Shown here: positions 49,901 to 61,378 of the stretch, in pieces
How positions within the stretch are numbered: the first letter of the stretch is position 1
How the letters are laid out: each line of letters starts with the position of its first letter
Assembly (NCBI RefSeq): GCF_040954835.1
Contig: NC_090703.1
Coordinates: 8,923,001-8,987,000 of the forward strand
From: Lepisosteus oculatus
Lineage: Eukaryota > Chordata > Actinopteri > Semionotiformes > Lepisosteidae
Length of the DNA: 64,000 bases
Direction: 5' to 3'
Notes under the pieces: generated by a model
What the model saw: only the letters and a program-made list of their open reading frames with translations
Told to the model about the DNA's origin: nothing
Databases searched by the model: none
Made by a program: the position numbers and the translations under genes

Positions 49901-52900
49901 GATTGCATACTGTACATGTATATTTTTCATGTAATAGTGTGTTTTGGGGGCATAAAATGTAATCTGTGATTTAATTGACATTCAGCAATAACAGACACAA
50001 GTTCCACCCATTAGTCTGTTAAACTGGGGGTTTACTGTATTCACTGATGAACTTTATAACACATCATCTAATTAATTTAGCCCATGACAGGAAGGGTGCA
50101 GCTATTCAGGTTCTTGCTGAGATGTTATAGATGTTTTTTTTTTCATTTCTATTGTACAACTGAATGACAGCATCTGTGACTTCCTCTTTCTGGTCCACCA
50201 CACTTCCTTAGGTTCTGCTGTGCCAGATTTTTTTTTTTCCTATTTCTCTTTATTGTGAATCCTTTTTAGACTGGAATTGCACTGATTCTTGAAACCACCT
50301 AGGCTAGGAACAAAGAAAGTCTTTTCATAACTTTGTTTTTTTAAATTCAATTTATTAAAAATATCAGTAGTTAAACTCAAATTATTATGTAATAAGTTGT
50401 CATTGAATTAGATAGATATATTGGGGTAACTGACCAGGCCGTGGGAGCATAAGGCGGATGGAACCCCCGTTTTCAAGAGGGATAAGTCAGGGAGATACTA
50501 ATAGGACAGTGATGGAGAGGAGAGACAGATTTGCACAAGCAGCCATGCTGGACTGATGTTGGGCCATGGATATGGGTGAGGTTAGGGTCTGACCTGATCC
50601 CGAACCTCCATTAAGAACTCTATTTAGCACAACAGCACACGTGATGGTTTCAGGATGGTAGGATGGTATCAGGAAACAACACTGAAGTGTTTTTTTTCCA
50701 GAGTTTCTACTCTGATAACACTGCTTCTCCAACACAGGCTGATGGACATCGCTAAGGAGATGATCCGGGAGTCACTGCCAATCAAGTGTTTGGAGGCTGT
50801 GATCCTGGGAATGTATCCTTTTCTACGCTCTGAAACCTTGGCAGGTATTTTAGCCCGATGGCCAACCACTGTCATGGGGAACTGACTGTGCTTTGCTTTT
50901 CACTGTGTAAGCAAGTCTTGGGTTCGTCATACAGCATATTACATCAGGTCTGCATTTCTGCTTTTTTATAAAGAGAATCAGGTCATTTTTGTATTTCATT
51001 TATAGTAGTGGTACTGTATGCTACAACAATGTTTAACTCATATTTAAAAAAGATAGTGAGAGTTTAGCCTTATCTAAAACGTTAATGGTACTGTATATGT
51101 GGGTTCCGAATATTCAGTCTACTGGAATGCTTTAATCAGTCATTAACACTGTCATAATCAGAAATGGATCTGAGTAACTTTTATATTCCTTTAATAATGC
51201 TTTGGGTTAATTCTGAGGGTTGTGTGTTCAAAGCCTGGGTGGGCCTTGAGCAAAGTACTTCCCTTAGACTGCTAAAATGCCCAGCTGTATAGATACAGTA
51301 GGTCTCGGGGTCATTGATAGGAATCTGTGGTAAAAAAAGCAGAATCAGAGTTTTGAATTTCAAACCACGTAATGGAATACTTTGTGAATCTGACAGAGGA
51401 GACTAGAAAATGCAGACACTGTTTTAAAAAAAACTTCATGTGGAATTGTTATTTCCTCTAATGAACAAAAATACCCTTCTGGGGGAATTTTCTGGGGGAA
51501 AATTTGAAGAGAAATGCTGATGATGTTCTCTCTGATGCGCAACTGAGAAGGTACTGTAACTTTGACAAAAATGAAGACAGTATCCTGTCTAAATGTCTGG
51601 TTCACAGGTTTCCCCTCATAAAGGCTAGACCAGGGAGGATCGTGACTGTATAACTGTCGTGTCAGTCTTTACTTGAAAAGCTTATTGAACCTTCAATATT
51701 TTAGATACGAAAAAAGAAAAAAAAAACAATTCAACATCAGTGACTGCAGTAATCTTTTCTTTTTCCTTTGTTTTCATGTCCAAAGCAATAGTGATGTCTG
51801 GGAAATGGGTTGCCCCTGGGGAGAATGAAGTATGCAGCTATATTGTGTGTTCCTTGACTCGAGTTTTCTCAGTTACCTTACCAACAGCATGCCCGGTGTT
51901 GAGCGTTTCCCTCTCAGCTTTAAAACTCAGTTCTCAGGGAATTACTTCCGGCACATCGTGCTGGGGGTGCACTGTGGGGGGCGCTTCGGAGCCCTGGGTA
52001 TCAGCCGCCGGGAAGACCTGATGTACAAGCAGCTGGAGTACCGTACCCTGAGCGACCTGGTGCAGGAGTTTGAGAGTGCCTACCGGGGATACTGGCACAC
52101 CCTGAAGAAGGTGAAGATTGGCCAGTACGTGTCACACGACCCCCACAGCGTGGAGCAGATCGAGTGGAAGCACTCCATCTTGGACTTGGACAAGCTGTCT
52201 CCGGAGGACTTCCGCAGGGAGCTGGAGAGACACACCCGGGATATGAGGCTCAAGGTGAGGAGTGAGGTGACGTGACTGTCCTGGGGCCAGATTGCCAGGC
52301 TGCTAATGGCCGTACAGGAGGGAAGGGATTACTTTGCAAAAAAAAACAAACAAAAGCACTTGGGACAATGACAGTGAAGCAAATGTCTATGTCCTCCAGT
52401 TCTTAACAGTCCTTTCTGACAAAATTTCTGCTGCTGTTTGGAGAGCAGTGTATTGACACTAAGAAGTACCCAGTAACTCAGTAACTGAGTCCAGAAGATC
52501 CCTCGTGAATACTGTACTATTTGCTGCAGTGCCAGTTTAAGGACGAGTGATATGTGATGGTGAACTTCATGGCTTTCACCAGCGCACACACAGAGACAGA
52601 GGTTACATGAAGGAGAAACTGCAGAAATGCTTTAGGCTGAAGTCGATTTAATCTTCCATGTTCAAGAATGTTGTTTTTCTTACCTTAACATTTTTTTACC
52701 ATTCTGTGCAAAAATTCCTTGCAGTATTTCAAGATGTTTTCAGGAATTCAGGATAGTACACGCAAAAAAAAAAAAAAAAACATGTTAATTTATTAAAGTC
52801 ACAAAAACATGTGGGTATAATGTCAGTATTTACAACTCTTTCCAGAGACAAACAGCAAGAAAACAGCATGATGGACTGTAATGCAGTCTGTTCGGAGATG

Positions 52901-53965
52901 ACCGTCGCCAAACAGTCCCACATTTTTCTGTACCTTTTTTCTTACAGATTGGAAAACCAGCCCCATCTTCCCCTACCAAAGACAGGAAAAGAGACATGGG
53001 CTCCCCTCAGCGAGGCCCGTCTAGCCCTTTACGGAGAAACAGCCGAGGGGAGAGACGGTACTGCCTGCGTCGCTATGCGTTTAATGTTGCAGGATAACTC
53101 AAGCCCCTCAGATTCAAAGGGTTCATTATTTTACAGTGAGAAATTTGGGTGGAGCCTGCACTCATGGGCAGCTGGCAAGCACAGGAAAGGTTTTAGCAGT
53201 GCCTTAGCTTACGGACATGACTTGAATCCTCCTGCTTATCAATTTGAAAAGAAAACATTTTTGTGCATTGATCATTTCTTCCATATGTGTCTCTTAATGC
53301 CAAATGAGACATTACACAGCCTTAGGGCTGTTGCCTACCGCATGGAGTTTATAACAGAAGATCGAGAAGATGGTTAGATCCTTAACACTTCCACTTGCCT
53401 ACATACCATATATAAGTCTCACACCCAGGACTTCCCTTTGCTTACCTCTCTTTTGTGTTATCACCCCCATTCCGCTTCCCCATCTACAGCCGTGCAGCAG
53501 CTCCCTGGCTCAGTTCTCTCAATAGTGAGGGCGGGCTGGGCATTGAGAGATGGGGCTGCCATTTCGCAGCTAGGCGAGTCACACCAATTACTTCATGCAT
53601 ATTTCGTAACCCTCTGGATCTCACTGAACTACTGAAATACATTGTTTTCCTTGTGCTAAGAGATGCAGGTTTTATATATCTGTGTGCTGTCTGGTTCTGA
53701 ATACCTACTGTAGTGATAAAGTGTCTTTTATTCTGTCTCTGTCTCTGGAGAGAAAAAAGAAAAATGAAATTCTTAAGCTGCGGGGAAGGGTTAGTTGCAC
53801 AGCAGCAGTTGAGGAATGAAAACAGATGCATGGATTTGTAATGGTGGGATGTGGAGCTATAGCTTACAAAACATTTGCCGCCTTTTTTACAGGCCATCCG
53901 GGGAAAAGAAGCCACCTGAACAGAAGCCTTCCTCAGACATCAATGGCTACCAGATCCGAGTTTAA
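46938..53965 (+). CDS. vash1: Vasohibin-1, tubulin tyrosine carboxypeptidase (7 coding exons)
   Basis: Coding exons 46938-47198, 48216-48304, 49293-49349, 50738-50812, 51873-52254, 52948-53057 and 53893-53965 join in frame to 348 codons plus TAA (human about 365). Vasohibins with SVBP remove the C-terminal Tyr of alpha-tubulin; vertebrate VASH1 is also known as an endothelial angiogenesis inhibitor. The transglutaminase-like Cys protease residues are present: Cys153 in LPIKCLEAV, His188 in NYFRHIVLG, Ser205 in GISRREDL, with the same spacing as human 169/204/221. The N-terminus is acidic and low-complexity (about residues 25-37), then comes [19 protein letters not shown]. The C-terminus is basic and Ser/Pro-rich, ending NGYQIRV. 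The match is to VASH1, not VASH2 ([28 protein letters not shown]). The start was chosen at ATG 46938 because upstream in-frame sequence has no ATG and the family begins MPG. Introns 2 and 4 are U12-type. Human has Gly where Ala136 sits across the exon 3/4 junction. Confidence 0.97.
47696..47740 (+). mobile_element. Short retroposon tail with (TATC)n
   Basis: CCCTTCGGGATCAATAAAGT followed by CTTATCTATCTATCTTA is the usual end of certain fish LINE/SINE copies. It lies in vash1 intron 1; only the tail is recognisable. Confidence 0.5.
48305..49292 (+). other. vash1 intron 2, U12-type
   Basis: The donor is GTATCCTT directly after exon 2 (48305-48312), the exact GT-AG U12 consensus. TTTCTTAAC at 49271-49279 matches the U12 branch site TTCCTTRAC with one difference, its branch A about 14 bases before the exon, in the usual 10-20 range. 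Ordinary U2 donors (GTAAGA, GTAAGT, GTGAGG) flank the neighbouring introns. Intron phase is 2. It also holds a run of 15 C at 49206-49220. Confidence 0.88.
49206..49220. repeat. Poly-C run
   Basis: Fifteen consecutive C in vash1 intron 2, about 85 bases before exon 3; expected to be length-variable and hard to sequence. Confidence 0.95.
50813..51872 (+). other. vash1 intron 4, U12-type
   Basis: The donor is GTATCCTT at 50813-50820, again the full U12 consensus. TTCCTTGAC at 51850-51858 is a perfect U12 branch-site match (R = G), branch A 15 bases before the end of the intron at 51872. Phase 2, as in intron 2. The joined codon is AT|T (Ile161), inside the conserved catalytic core between Cys153 and His188. 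Confidence 0.9.
51195..51345 (+). mobile_element. tRNA-derived SINE remnant, family B, in vash1 intron 4
   Basis: GTGTGTTCAAAGCCTGGGTG (decayed B-box), CCTTGAGCAAAGTACTTCCC and TGCCCAGCTGTATAGATACA follow the order of the fish tRNA-SINE body. The head is truncated. It is in the same orientation as vash1. Confidence 0.5.
52764..52780. repeat. Poly-A run in vash1 intron 5
   Basis: Seventeen consecutive A with no recognised retroposon body upstream on the plus strand; simple low-complexity tract. Confidence 0.9.
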
Positions 53966-56900
53966 AACATCCCAGCTTCTCATGAGCCGCAGGAAGCCAC
54001 TGGACCTCCAGAGTATTGTACCTCACCTACCACAACTTCTGGGTCAAGCACTGTGACCACAACAAACCAAATCTGCCAGATGTTTGCTGAAGTCTTAGCC
54101 TGTGGGCAGAGAACCACTAACACTTTTTAGTGATGGTAGAGGTTGAAATGGCTGGTAGAGCTTGAAGGAAGAGTGGTCAGAGTGACAGGGGCAGGGACAG
54201 AGCTTTGTTGGTTTGCAGAAACATATTGTGAATCACTTATATTGACGTTGAGCTTGCTGCTGGCAGGCCGAGATGTGAATTGAAGACTTTGTCCTTTCAG
54301 TTTGGCTTGACTTGGAGTGAAGGCATAGATGGGGAGTAACAGGAGAGTCCCGTCAAAAGTTGAAACTGATGAAGCAGCCAGTGAAAGTACTGTAGGCCTC
54401 TTCGCCTTGCTCTTTACTAGTGTATATAAATAGCATTAATCTTTAGCTCTGCTGGACAGTATGTAGTTGCGCTTTTGTAGAAGATACCTTGAAGACAAAG
54501 CATCCAGTGCCTTTTGTGTGAAATCTTACACCATTCACCTTCATATGAAAAACTCTAAGACCACCTACACATTTAATTTCCACTCATTGTGTTTAAGAAG
54601 GCTTTATGAGCAAACAATAGTTAAAATCACTAGCATTTCAAATACAGATAACTACAAAATAAACAGATTGTTCCAACTGCAATGCAACAATAGCGTTAAG
54701 CCGATTCATCAAAATCAACAGACTTGAAGCAACAGTTAGAATGAGTTGCAATGAGATTCTTGAGTGGCTCAACTAAGTGAAGACTTTTGCTTAGAGCACA
54801 GGTTAAGACTAATTAGGCACAGATGTAATCTGTGGTCCAGATTTGATGTTTGAGCCTGTGCATTAATATCAACCCATTGTGGTCAGGCTCCAACAAGTGG
54901 CAGTAATGCACCAGTTGTCCTCGTGTCTCTTTGATTGCGTCAGCTTTAGCCAGGCAGCGTTCTTGCAGTAAATCAACACTCTTCCATTCCCTCTCCTGTA
55001 GGGCACTGCTGAGCTTGCAGTGTATCAAAAGACAAATGACACTGATAGTAGGGTGTGTCAGAGGAGCATATCTGTCTATCTGCTGTGTCTCTGATCAATA
55101 GTTAGAACCGTAAAGCCGAGTTAAATGAGTGGCGATTCCACACTGGGTGGGTATAAAATAGAAAAGAATGAGGAATTCCACATTTTAGGGAATAACATTG
55201 CAGGGATAGTCTTAAAATAGAAATAAGAATCACCAACTTAAACAATGTGTCACATATCACATGAAATCCACACTTAAGAGTAGAACTGCATCTTTAAAAA
55301 ATGTTAACTATGAGAAACCGTACGTATTAGGAATGCTGGAAAACATTTAAACTTTATTTGTAAAAACCTTACAAACGTTTTGTGCTTGGCAGGGATTGTT
55401 TAAAAAATGACATCACAATAAATCGTGCTGTCTTGATTACAAATGCTGCGAGAACGTTTTGAGTGTACCAGCATGTTTCTTCTGCTAGCCAAAAGTTTGA
55501 GAGGAGTTCAAATCTGAAACCCCATTAAAGGAGAAAGTGCAACTGTAACGTCAGATGTTTCTCCTGGGTGGTCAGATTCTGGTTTTGCTCACATACAGTA
55601 CATATTTCAGCCAGGGTAGTAGTTAGCTAATAGTGGTCAGATTAAAGGACTTAAACTGACAAGTTTTTTCAATAAATATTTAGATCTGGAGAGCATTGTT
55701 TTTATCTTGTATGTTGGTTAAAACAGAAGTATAATGATAAGTGTGAGTGTTTTTGTAGGTTTAGGGTCAGCTTTGAAGAGTAATTACCCTCGCAGTATTA
55801 GTGCAGGATTGTGAAGTCTTAATAAAGGCAAAGGTGCAAAGAGAGGTTTGTTTACAAGTTGTATATTAAATATTTACTTCCACATCACACTGAAGAGCAC
55901 TGATAGCCCTCAACTGATATTTTACCTGTACCTTGTCGTTCACTGTAGATTTATTTCAGGCAGGTGAGAATTAATGGAAAGCCTGTTCTATGTAACTACG
56001 TGAAAGAACAAAATATTTTCAAGGCACAGTAATGACTTTGTAGTTATTTAGTAAAATGTTATTGGTGAACAAGAGTCACGTGTTTACTTGAAAATGTTTG
56101 CTGCCTATAGAATTAATCCATATTTATTAAGGCTCTATAAATGTCCTTTCTAGAGTACAGATTCAGTCTATACAGCTCCCTTATTGTAGAACTAAACGAA
56201 AATGCTTCTATTCACTCGAGGCTTTTAAAATTTTACTGAAAAAGTGTTTTTTGTTTCACTCATTAAAGCTAGATACCCAACATATTTACCACTTTTTTCA
56301 TCTCCATTCATTTTACATCTACCAGTATCTTGATTTCACACTTTTTTTTAAGACAGATGGTCAAGACCGTACTGTATATACTCAGACTGGTTCTCATTAT
56401 TTGTTTGATCTCCAAGACAAAATTATGATCTCAGCAGTTTCTAAGCACTTTCATAAAAGCGTGAGATGTGCAGAATTTCTGAGAGGATAAAGATGGCAAA
56501 GATTAATCAATAAATGTGATTTTCATCAAAAAGCAATAAAGAGGCTAATGAATCATTTTTGTCAACCTACTGTACACACTGCCAAGAAAGACTAAATCTG
56601 GATCTTGGAAGTGCTTTTTCCCCACAGCATGCCCTTGCCCCAGAGAGATAAAGCTGACCATGAGTGAGTTGTTATAAAAACAACACAGAAGGAAGACACG
56701 CAAATGACATCTCATTATGCTCTCAATCCTGCATTAGCTACTGAATATAGCGGGAGCTGTATTTTGACAGAATTCAGATTCTCTTTTTTAATTTCATTCA
56801 CTGTGGCCATTACCGGTGTCATTTTCTGTAATTCCGCTAATTAAATAAGTTCCTCTCTGTTTCTTTTTCGAAAGAGGCCTCCAGAGATAGTGTAATACTT

Positions 56901-57187
56901 TTGTGTAGTTCCTTATACTTTTTGTTTGGAAGCGTTGTTGAGCAGAGTTTAAAAAATGCACGATTTTGCTTCTAGGAAGACATCTGATACTAACTTGTTC
57001 ATACTGCTTTATAACATAGGAAAAAAGAAATGAAGAAGTGGTTTTTTGGATTACTTTTCTACTAATCTTTGTTTATTTTAAACTTTAATACAACTTGAGA
57101 ATAATTTTGAAACATTATTGAGTCATGAAAAATATGTTTAATCTTGTCTATGTACCAAGCAGCAAAATAAACCTCTTTGAACTGCAA
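53966..57187. other. vash1 3' UTR and downstream sequence
   Basis: Follows the vash1 stop codon. The 3' UTR must begin here, but its end cannot be fixed: AATAAA-type signals occur near 54657, 55418, 55673 and 55821. No further exon, repeat or RNA gene was recognised. Confidence 0.5.
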
Positions 57188-57452
57188 CACATGAATGCAA
57201 AGGGGACAAGGCAGGATACACCCTGGATGGGACACCAATCCATCACAGGGAAGGCACACAGACACAAGCGCCATGCCAATTTTCCAAGAAGCCAATTAAC
57301 CCATCAGTAATTTTTTCGACAGCAGGAGCAAACCGGAACACACAGAGGAAACCCCTGTGAACATGAGGACGCACAAACACATACAGACTTCACACAGATA
57401 GCACCCAAGGTCCCTGCTCTGCGAGGCAGTAATGCTAACCACTGCACCACCC
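57188..57452 (-). mobile_element. tRNA-headed SINE, family A, copy 4 (truncated)
   Basis: Plus-strand landmarks are GACAAGGCAGGATACACCCT, GGATGGGACACCAATCCATC, GAAGCCAATTAACCCATCAG and TAATGCTAACCACTGCACCA. It is the reverse complement of the 29889 copy with the 3' end (GTTAGAAAATGGATGG) missing and the B-box replaced by divergent sequence. Confidence 0.7.
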
Positions 57453-59464
57453 ATAAACAGATATGACATGGGTAAACTCATGCTAATTAGCATTTCTCAC
57501 CAACAGGGGATCTACTGTAACAGTCTGCAGGCATGAAGCGTGTAGCTACTGCTGGAATTCTACAAGCTGCCTATCTGTGACTCATGCTTGGCACCAGGTA
57601 GCTGTCTTGTGGGGTTTTGTTCCGTTCCTCATGCAGAGCCTAAACAAGCACGCAATGGCTCTCTGGCTAGATGCCACCCCTCCCCCCCCATATGTCCAGT
57701 GGGGCTCAAGCCTGGAAAATAGGACATCTGCAGCTTAATGGTCACACTCTCATCTTGAAAAAAAAGCCACAGTTACACAAGCAGCATGAGAACATGCAGT
57801 ACCCTGCTGGAATATCAGCACATCAGGATGAACATGCAGGAAAGGCAATAAATGGGGCTACCAGGACTTAATCAAAGTCATGCTTTTCAGTCAGGGTGAC
57901 ATCAATCACTGCAGGTGGAATTTTGTGCCAGTTAGACATACTTGCCCAGACCCTCAAATTTAGACCCTCCCATCCTGGTGAGGTGTGGAGACTTGCTCTT
58001 TCCCAGATAGTGGTCTGTTATTCCGACTGTGTGCTTGGTAGTTAGATTTTGCTAGGTTACAAACTGCACCCCAGAAGCTGAGTGAAAGCGCACGAACTTA
58101 AGCCAGCCCCACTCTGTGCTCTGCTTTGATTGTCCCCAGGCTTGGCGTCCAACAGGTTAAGCCATCTCATCAACCCTGTCCAATCAACTCGCTCGCTAAC
58201 AAGGCGATTTGGTAACTTCAAGAGTCCAGCCTTCTGCCAAGTGCCCTTCAGAGTCACACAGATCTAGCACTGGGGAGCAATGATGTTCAGTTAAACACGC
58301 AGAAGATTTACAGCACCTAACACTGCTCTTCTTATGGGAATCAGTCTTATGCTAAATCTCTCCCTTAAAAACCAAATCCATTTATACAATGACAGCATAA
58401 GACTGCTGCCCCTTTAAAAGTGAACAAAACAGTTAATCTCAAACTATACATTCTATCTACAATTGCACCATGAAGATTGTTACACTCGCTGTGAGGCAGC
58501 ATTAGATTTGTTTGTAGGTCAAGGGGCCACACAGGTGATGTGCAGATCCGATGAGTAATGAGATCAGATGAGTAAACTACTGTTTTTACCACCTGGAGGA
58601 TATTGCATGTGCAGCAACTGTCAGTTGGAGTGGAAATAACTCAAAGTTTTCTCCCACTTTAAAACCTGTACCTCAGGGGAAAATCTGAATTGTGATCTAT
58701 TCATAGACATATTGTATAATTTAAGGTATTCCTTAAGAATACCTTTTAAGACTGTGAAAGAAAAATCTAGATTGCATTAGTTGTAACCACTAGTCTTCAT
58801 TCCTCCACCCCAAGGAGCCAGGGTCTGAGGAGGTCTATGTACAAACTCTTCTCTGATTCTTCTTCAAACTCTACACATTTTACAAACCAGAACAGGCATG
58901 AAATCATTCAAATTTCTAATCCCATGTCCTTCTGTCACCTTAATTTCTTCCTGTTCCACGGAGACATTTCTCCCGGTATACCTCAGGCAGGTATGATTTT
59001 TAAATCGAGATGGGCGAGGTTTATATTTATTTTATTCTTATGCACATGTACTGTAGCAAGTCCTCATCTCAGGTCTTTATTCCCTCCATTTTAAATACTG
59101 TATATGGAGCCCATGCAAGAACTGAAGTACATGCTTGGCTGCACTCTATGATCTGATGCAGTACAAGATGAATTATTTACAGAATTACACAACTGCTTCT
59201 CCACCCTTACAGTGTGCACATCAGTAGAGCCAGACTAAATCTGAACTCAAGAGATTTCACAGTGGACAGAAATAGATAAAAAAAACATCTTCTAATTAAC
59301 ACTAATTAGAACTTCTAATTAACATCTTCCATTTAATCGTTTCATGATTTATCCTTGCATGGAAGATGGTGAAAGCTCAGACTACCTTTGCTGACACACC
59401 CTGTAGTAGCTTATTTTTAAATCCTTTATGCAACTTGCTCTTAAGTGGCCGATCTAATTTTTAT
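57453..59464. other. Intergenic spacer between vash1 and angel1
   Basis: No gene was recognised. 59286-59330 has three closely spaced TAATTA/CTAATTAG words arranged as an imperfect tandem (TTCTAATTAACA twice). Confidence 0.4.
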
Positions 59465-59636
59465 TTCCAAGGACAGCCTGGACAGTACCCAGAGTACCCA
59501 CAGGGCACTGTACTTACTGGAGCAATTTGAGTAAAGTGCAGTACTGGATGGTACAATTCCACCTGGGAGTTGAACCCACGGGCTTCTGGTCTGGAATATA
59601 GATCTCTAACCATTACAGAGTGGCCTGGCGCCTCAT
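59465..59636 (-). mobile_element. tRNA-derived SINE, family B, copy with intact B-box
   Basis: The minus strand begins GCCAGGCCACTCTGTAATGG, has A-box-like GTAATGGTTAGAG and B-box GGGTTCAACTCCC, then the reverse complement of GCAATTTGAGTAAAGTGCAG and the tail side CCAAGG. Both pol III boxes are recognisable but the tRNA fold is lost. Confidence 0.65.
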
Positions 59637-60438
59637 TTCTCAAACCCTAGTTTTCATTCCCAGAAACTAAAAATGGGCAGAGAAGAGACTAGAGAAGACT
59701 GAGCAGCTCGTGTGGCAATTCTGGCTGCTTTGTTCTTCTCCTGCCTCTGCAAACACATTTCAAACACACTGAGACATCATTTTCCACAACATTTATTCTG
59801 TCAGCTTTTCTTACTTGTTAAGTACTGTGTAAGCTGAAATGATATGTCAACATCCACAGCACAGACTTAAGGGGACAAACTATGCGTGAATGGAAAAAGA
59901 AAAGTTCTCTGGCAAAAACTCAGACAGCCACTTAAAAATACATTTGTAGTTTGAATACACTAAAGTAACTGAGGGAAGAAAAGGGGGAAAATCATGCCTC
60001 CAGGAGCAACACGAATGATGGTTCATGTGATTGTTGAACTACCTGTATTTTAACTGTGCACACTCACAACCACGGAGTCTGGACAGACAAGTATAGGAAA
60101 AGAAAAGTCATTACATAATGGCTTACTGATACAAAAGGAAGCACTCTGTTTCTGTGTCGCAGGGTTTGGCATTGCTGCAGAAGCACACCTACATGTCTTA
60201 TAGGTTTCTTCATAAAATAAATAAAAACAAGCTTAAATGAAGTTCACAAGGTATCAACATACAGCATCTTTGCAATTGAATTGGTGACAGCTTGACCTTA
60301 ATCATCAATTATGATTCTCAACATCTTTCTTATTATACTTACAGACCTGTTCTCATTGCTTAGTTAAATGTTACAAAATGTAAGCAATATGAAGCAACTA
60401 CCAAAACAGCATGAATTGTGCTTTTAAAAATAAGTAAC
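59637..60438. other. Intergenic spacer
   Basis: No exon or repeat is supported. The reverse complement of TTTATT near 59793 gives an AATAAA on the minus strand that could serve angel1 if its 3' UTR is long. Confidence 0.35.
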
Positions 60439-60605
60439 TATACTAGTGAAATGGAACAGATAAAGGTAAAAGAAGAACAAACATGTTTCAGCTGCTGATC
60501 CTTCTTCAGAAGTGCAATGTATTTTTTTCTGTCTGCTTTATCAGCACGGAATCAACCTTTACTTGCTCCTGTGCAGCTTCCCTCTCACATTTATACAAGT
60601 GTAAT
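60439..60605 (+). mobile_element. Penelope-like hairpin insertion, copy 3, with degenerate TSD
   Basis: An inverted-repeat element like those at 12426 and 17324: left part GGAACAGATAAAGGTAAAAG with AAACATGTTTCAGC and GATCCTTCTTCAG, right part TATCAGCACGGAATCAACCT and CTTGCTCCTGTGCAGC. It is flanked by 14-bp words TATACTAGTGAAAT (60439-60452) and TATACAAGTGTAAT (60592-60605), which differ at two positions and look like an aged target-site duplication. Read on the minus strand, the left arm keeps the hammerhead core words CTGAAGA and GAAAC although the stem between them has changed. Confidence 0.6.
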
Positions 60606-61378
60606 ACCTGCATACATTCCCTTAAAAATAAACCTTAATTTTGTTTAAAACAAGCTTAAAATATTCCCATTTTTTTGTGCTTTGTTCAAGAATCAACATC
60701 ATTCCTCACTCTAGGTTGCATTCATAAAATGTTTACATTGTTAAACTTATCATCCATTTATTTGAAATGGGAGAACAAGAACTTGCTGAAAAAGCAAAAA
60801 CAAACATCTCTTAACTTAGAAACCTAAATGTCAAATTTTTCAGCTTCTTTGTGATAGTGGTAAAGCAAAGTGTTAACTCAGAGTGTCGGTAAATGTTGAA
60901 TGAATACAACTTTCGAAGCTGAAAACAACCCCATTACAAACAAGCCAAAACCAATAAGCAAGTTTCTCTTTATATTCCTTGTTTCAGAGACCTGGAAAAG
61001 AAGGAAAACTTAAAGACATTTTGTTTTTAAAACTGAAAAGACCACAGAATTCTGTAGTTTCCTGGTGTAGGACTCAGCTCCTAAATTTGAAATACTGAGC
61101 ACTGCTGTATCAATACCACTGCCTCAGGATGCCACAGGTTGACATGGCTGATATCTGGTACAGGAGGTGCAAGTACTGGAGTCTAATTGTACTGAAGTCT
61201 AATTGTTTTCTGCTCCTAATAAAATAATAATTTTCCAAGCATCCAAGGATGCAGTAGTTGTAATACTTAGAAAGTAAATGGGAAACCATTGTAGCTGAAC
61301 GTGTAAACAGTTCTTGCCATTTATATGTAACTTCTACCTCCAAGAAATCAAGCTTCCAAGTCATCTACACTGGGGCGA
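60606..61378 (-). other. angel1 3' UTR region
   Basis: Directly downstream of the angel1 stop codon on the minus strand, so it should contain the 3' UTR. An AATAAA signal on the minus strand lies at 60762-60757, about 620 bases after the stop; whether it is used is unknown. No other feature was seen. Confidence 0.45.

Noticed and set aside
52811..53377. 188-codon open frame on the plus strand
   Set aside because: It covers vash1 exon 6 in the wrong frame and runs through both flanking introns; the correct frame gives the conserved basic C-terminal region.
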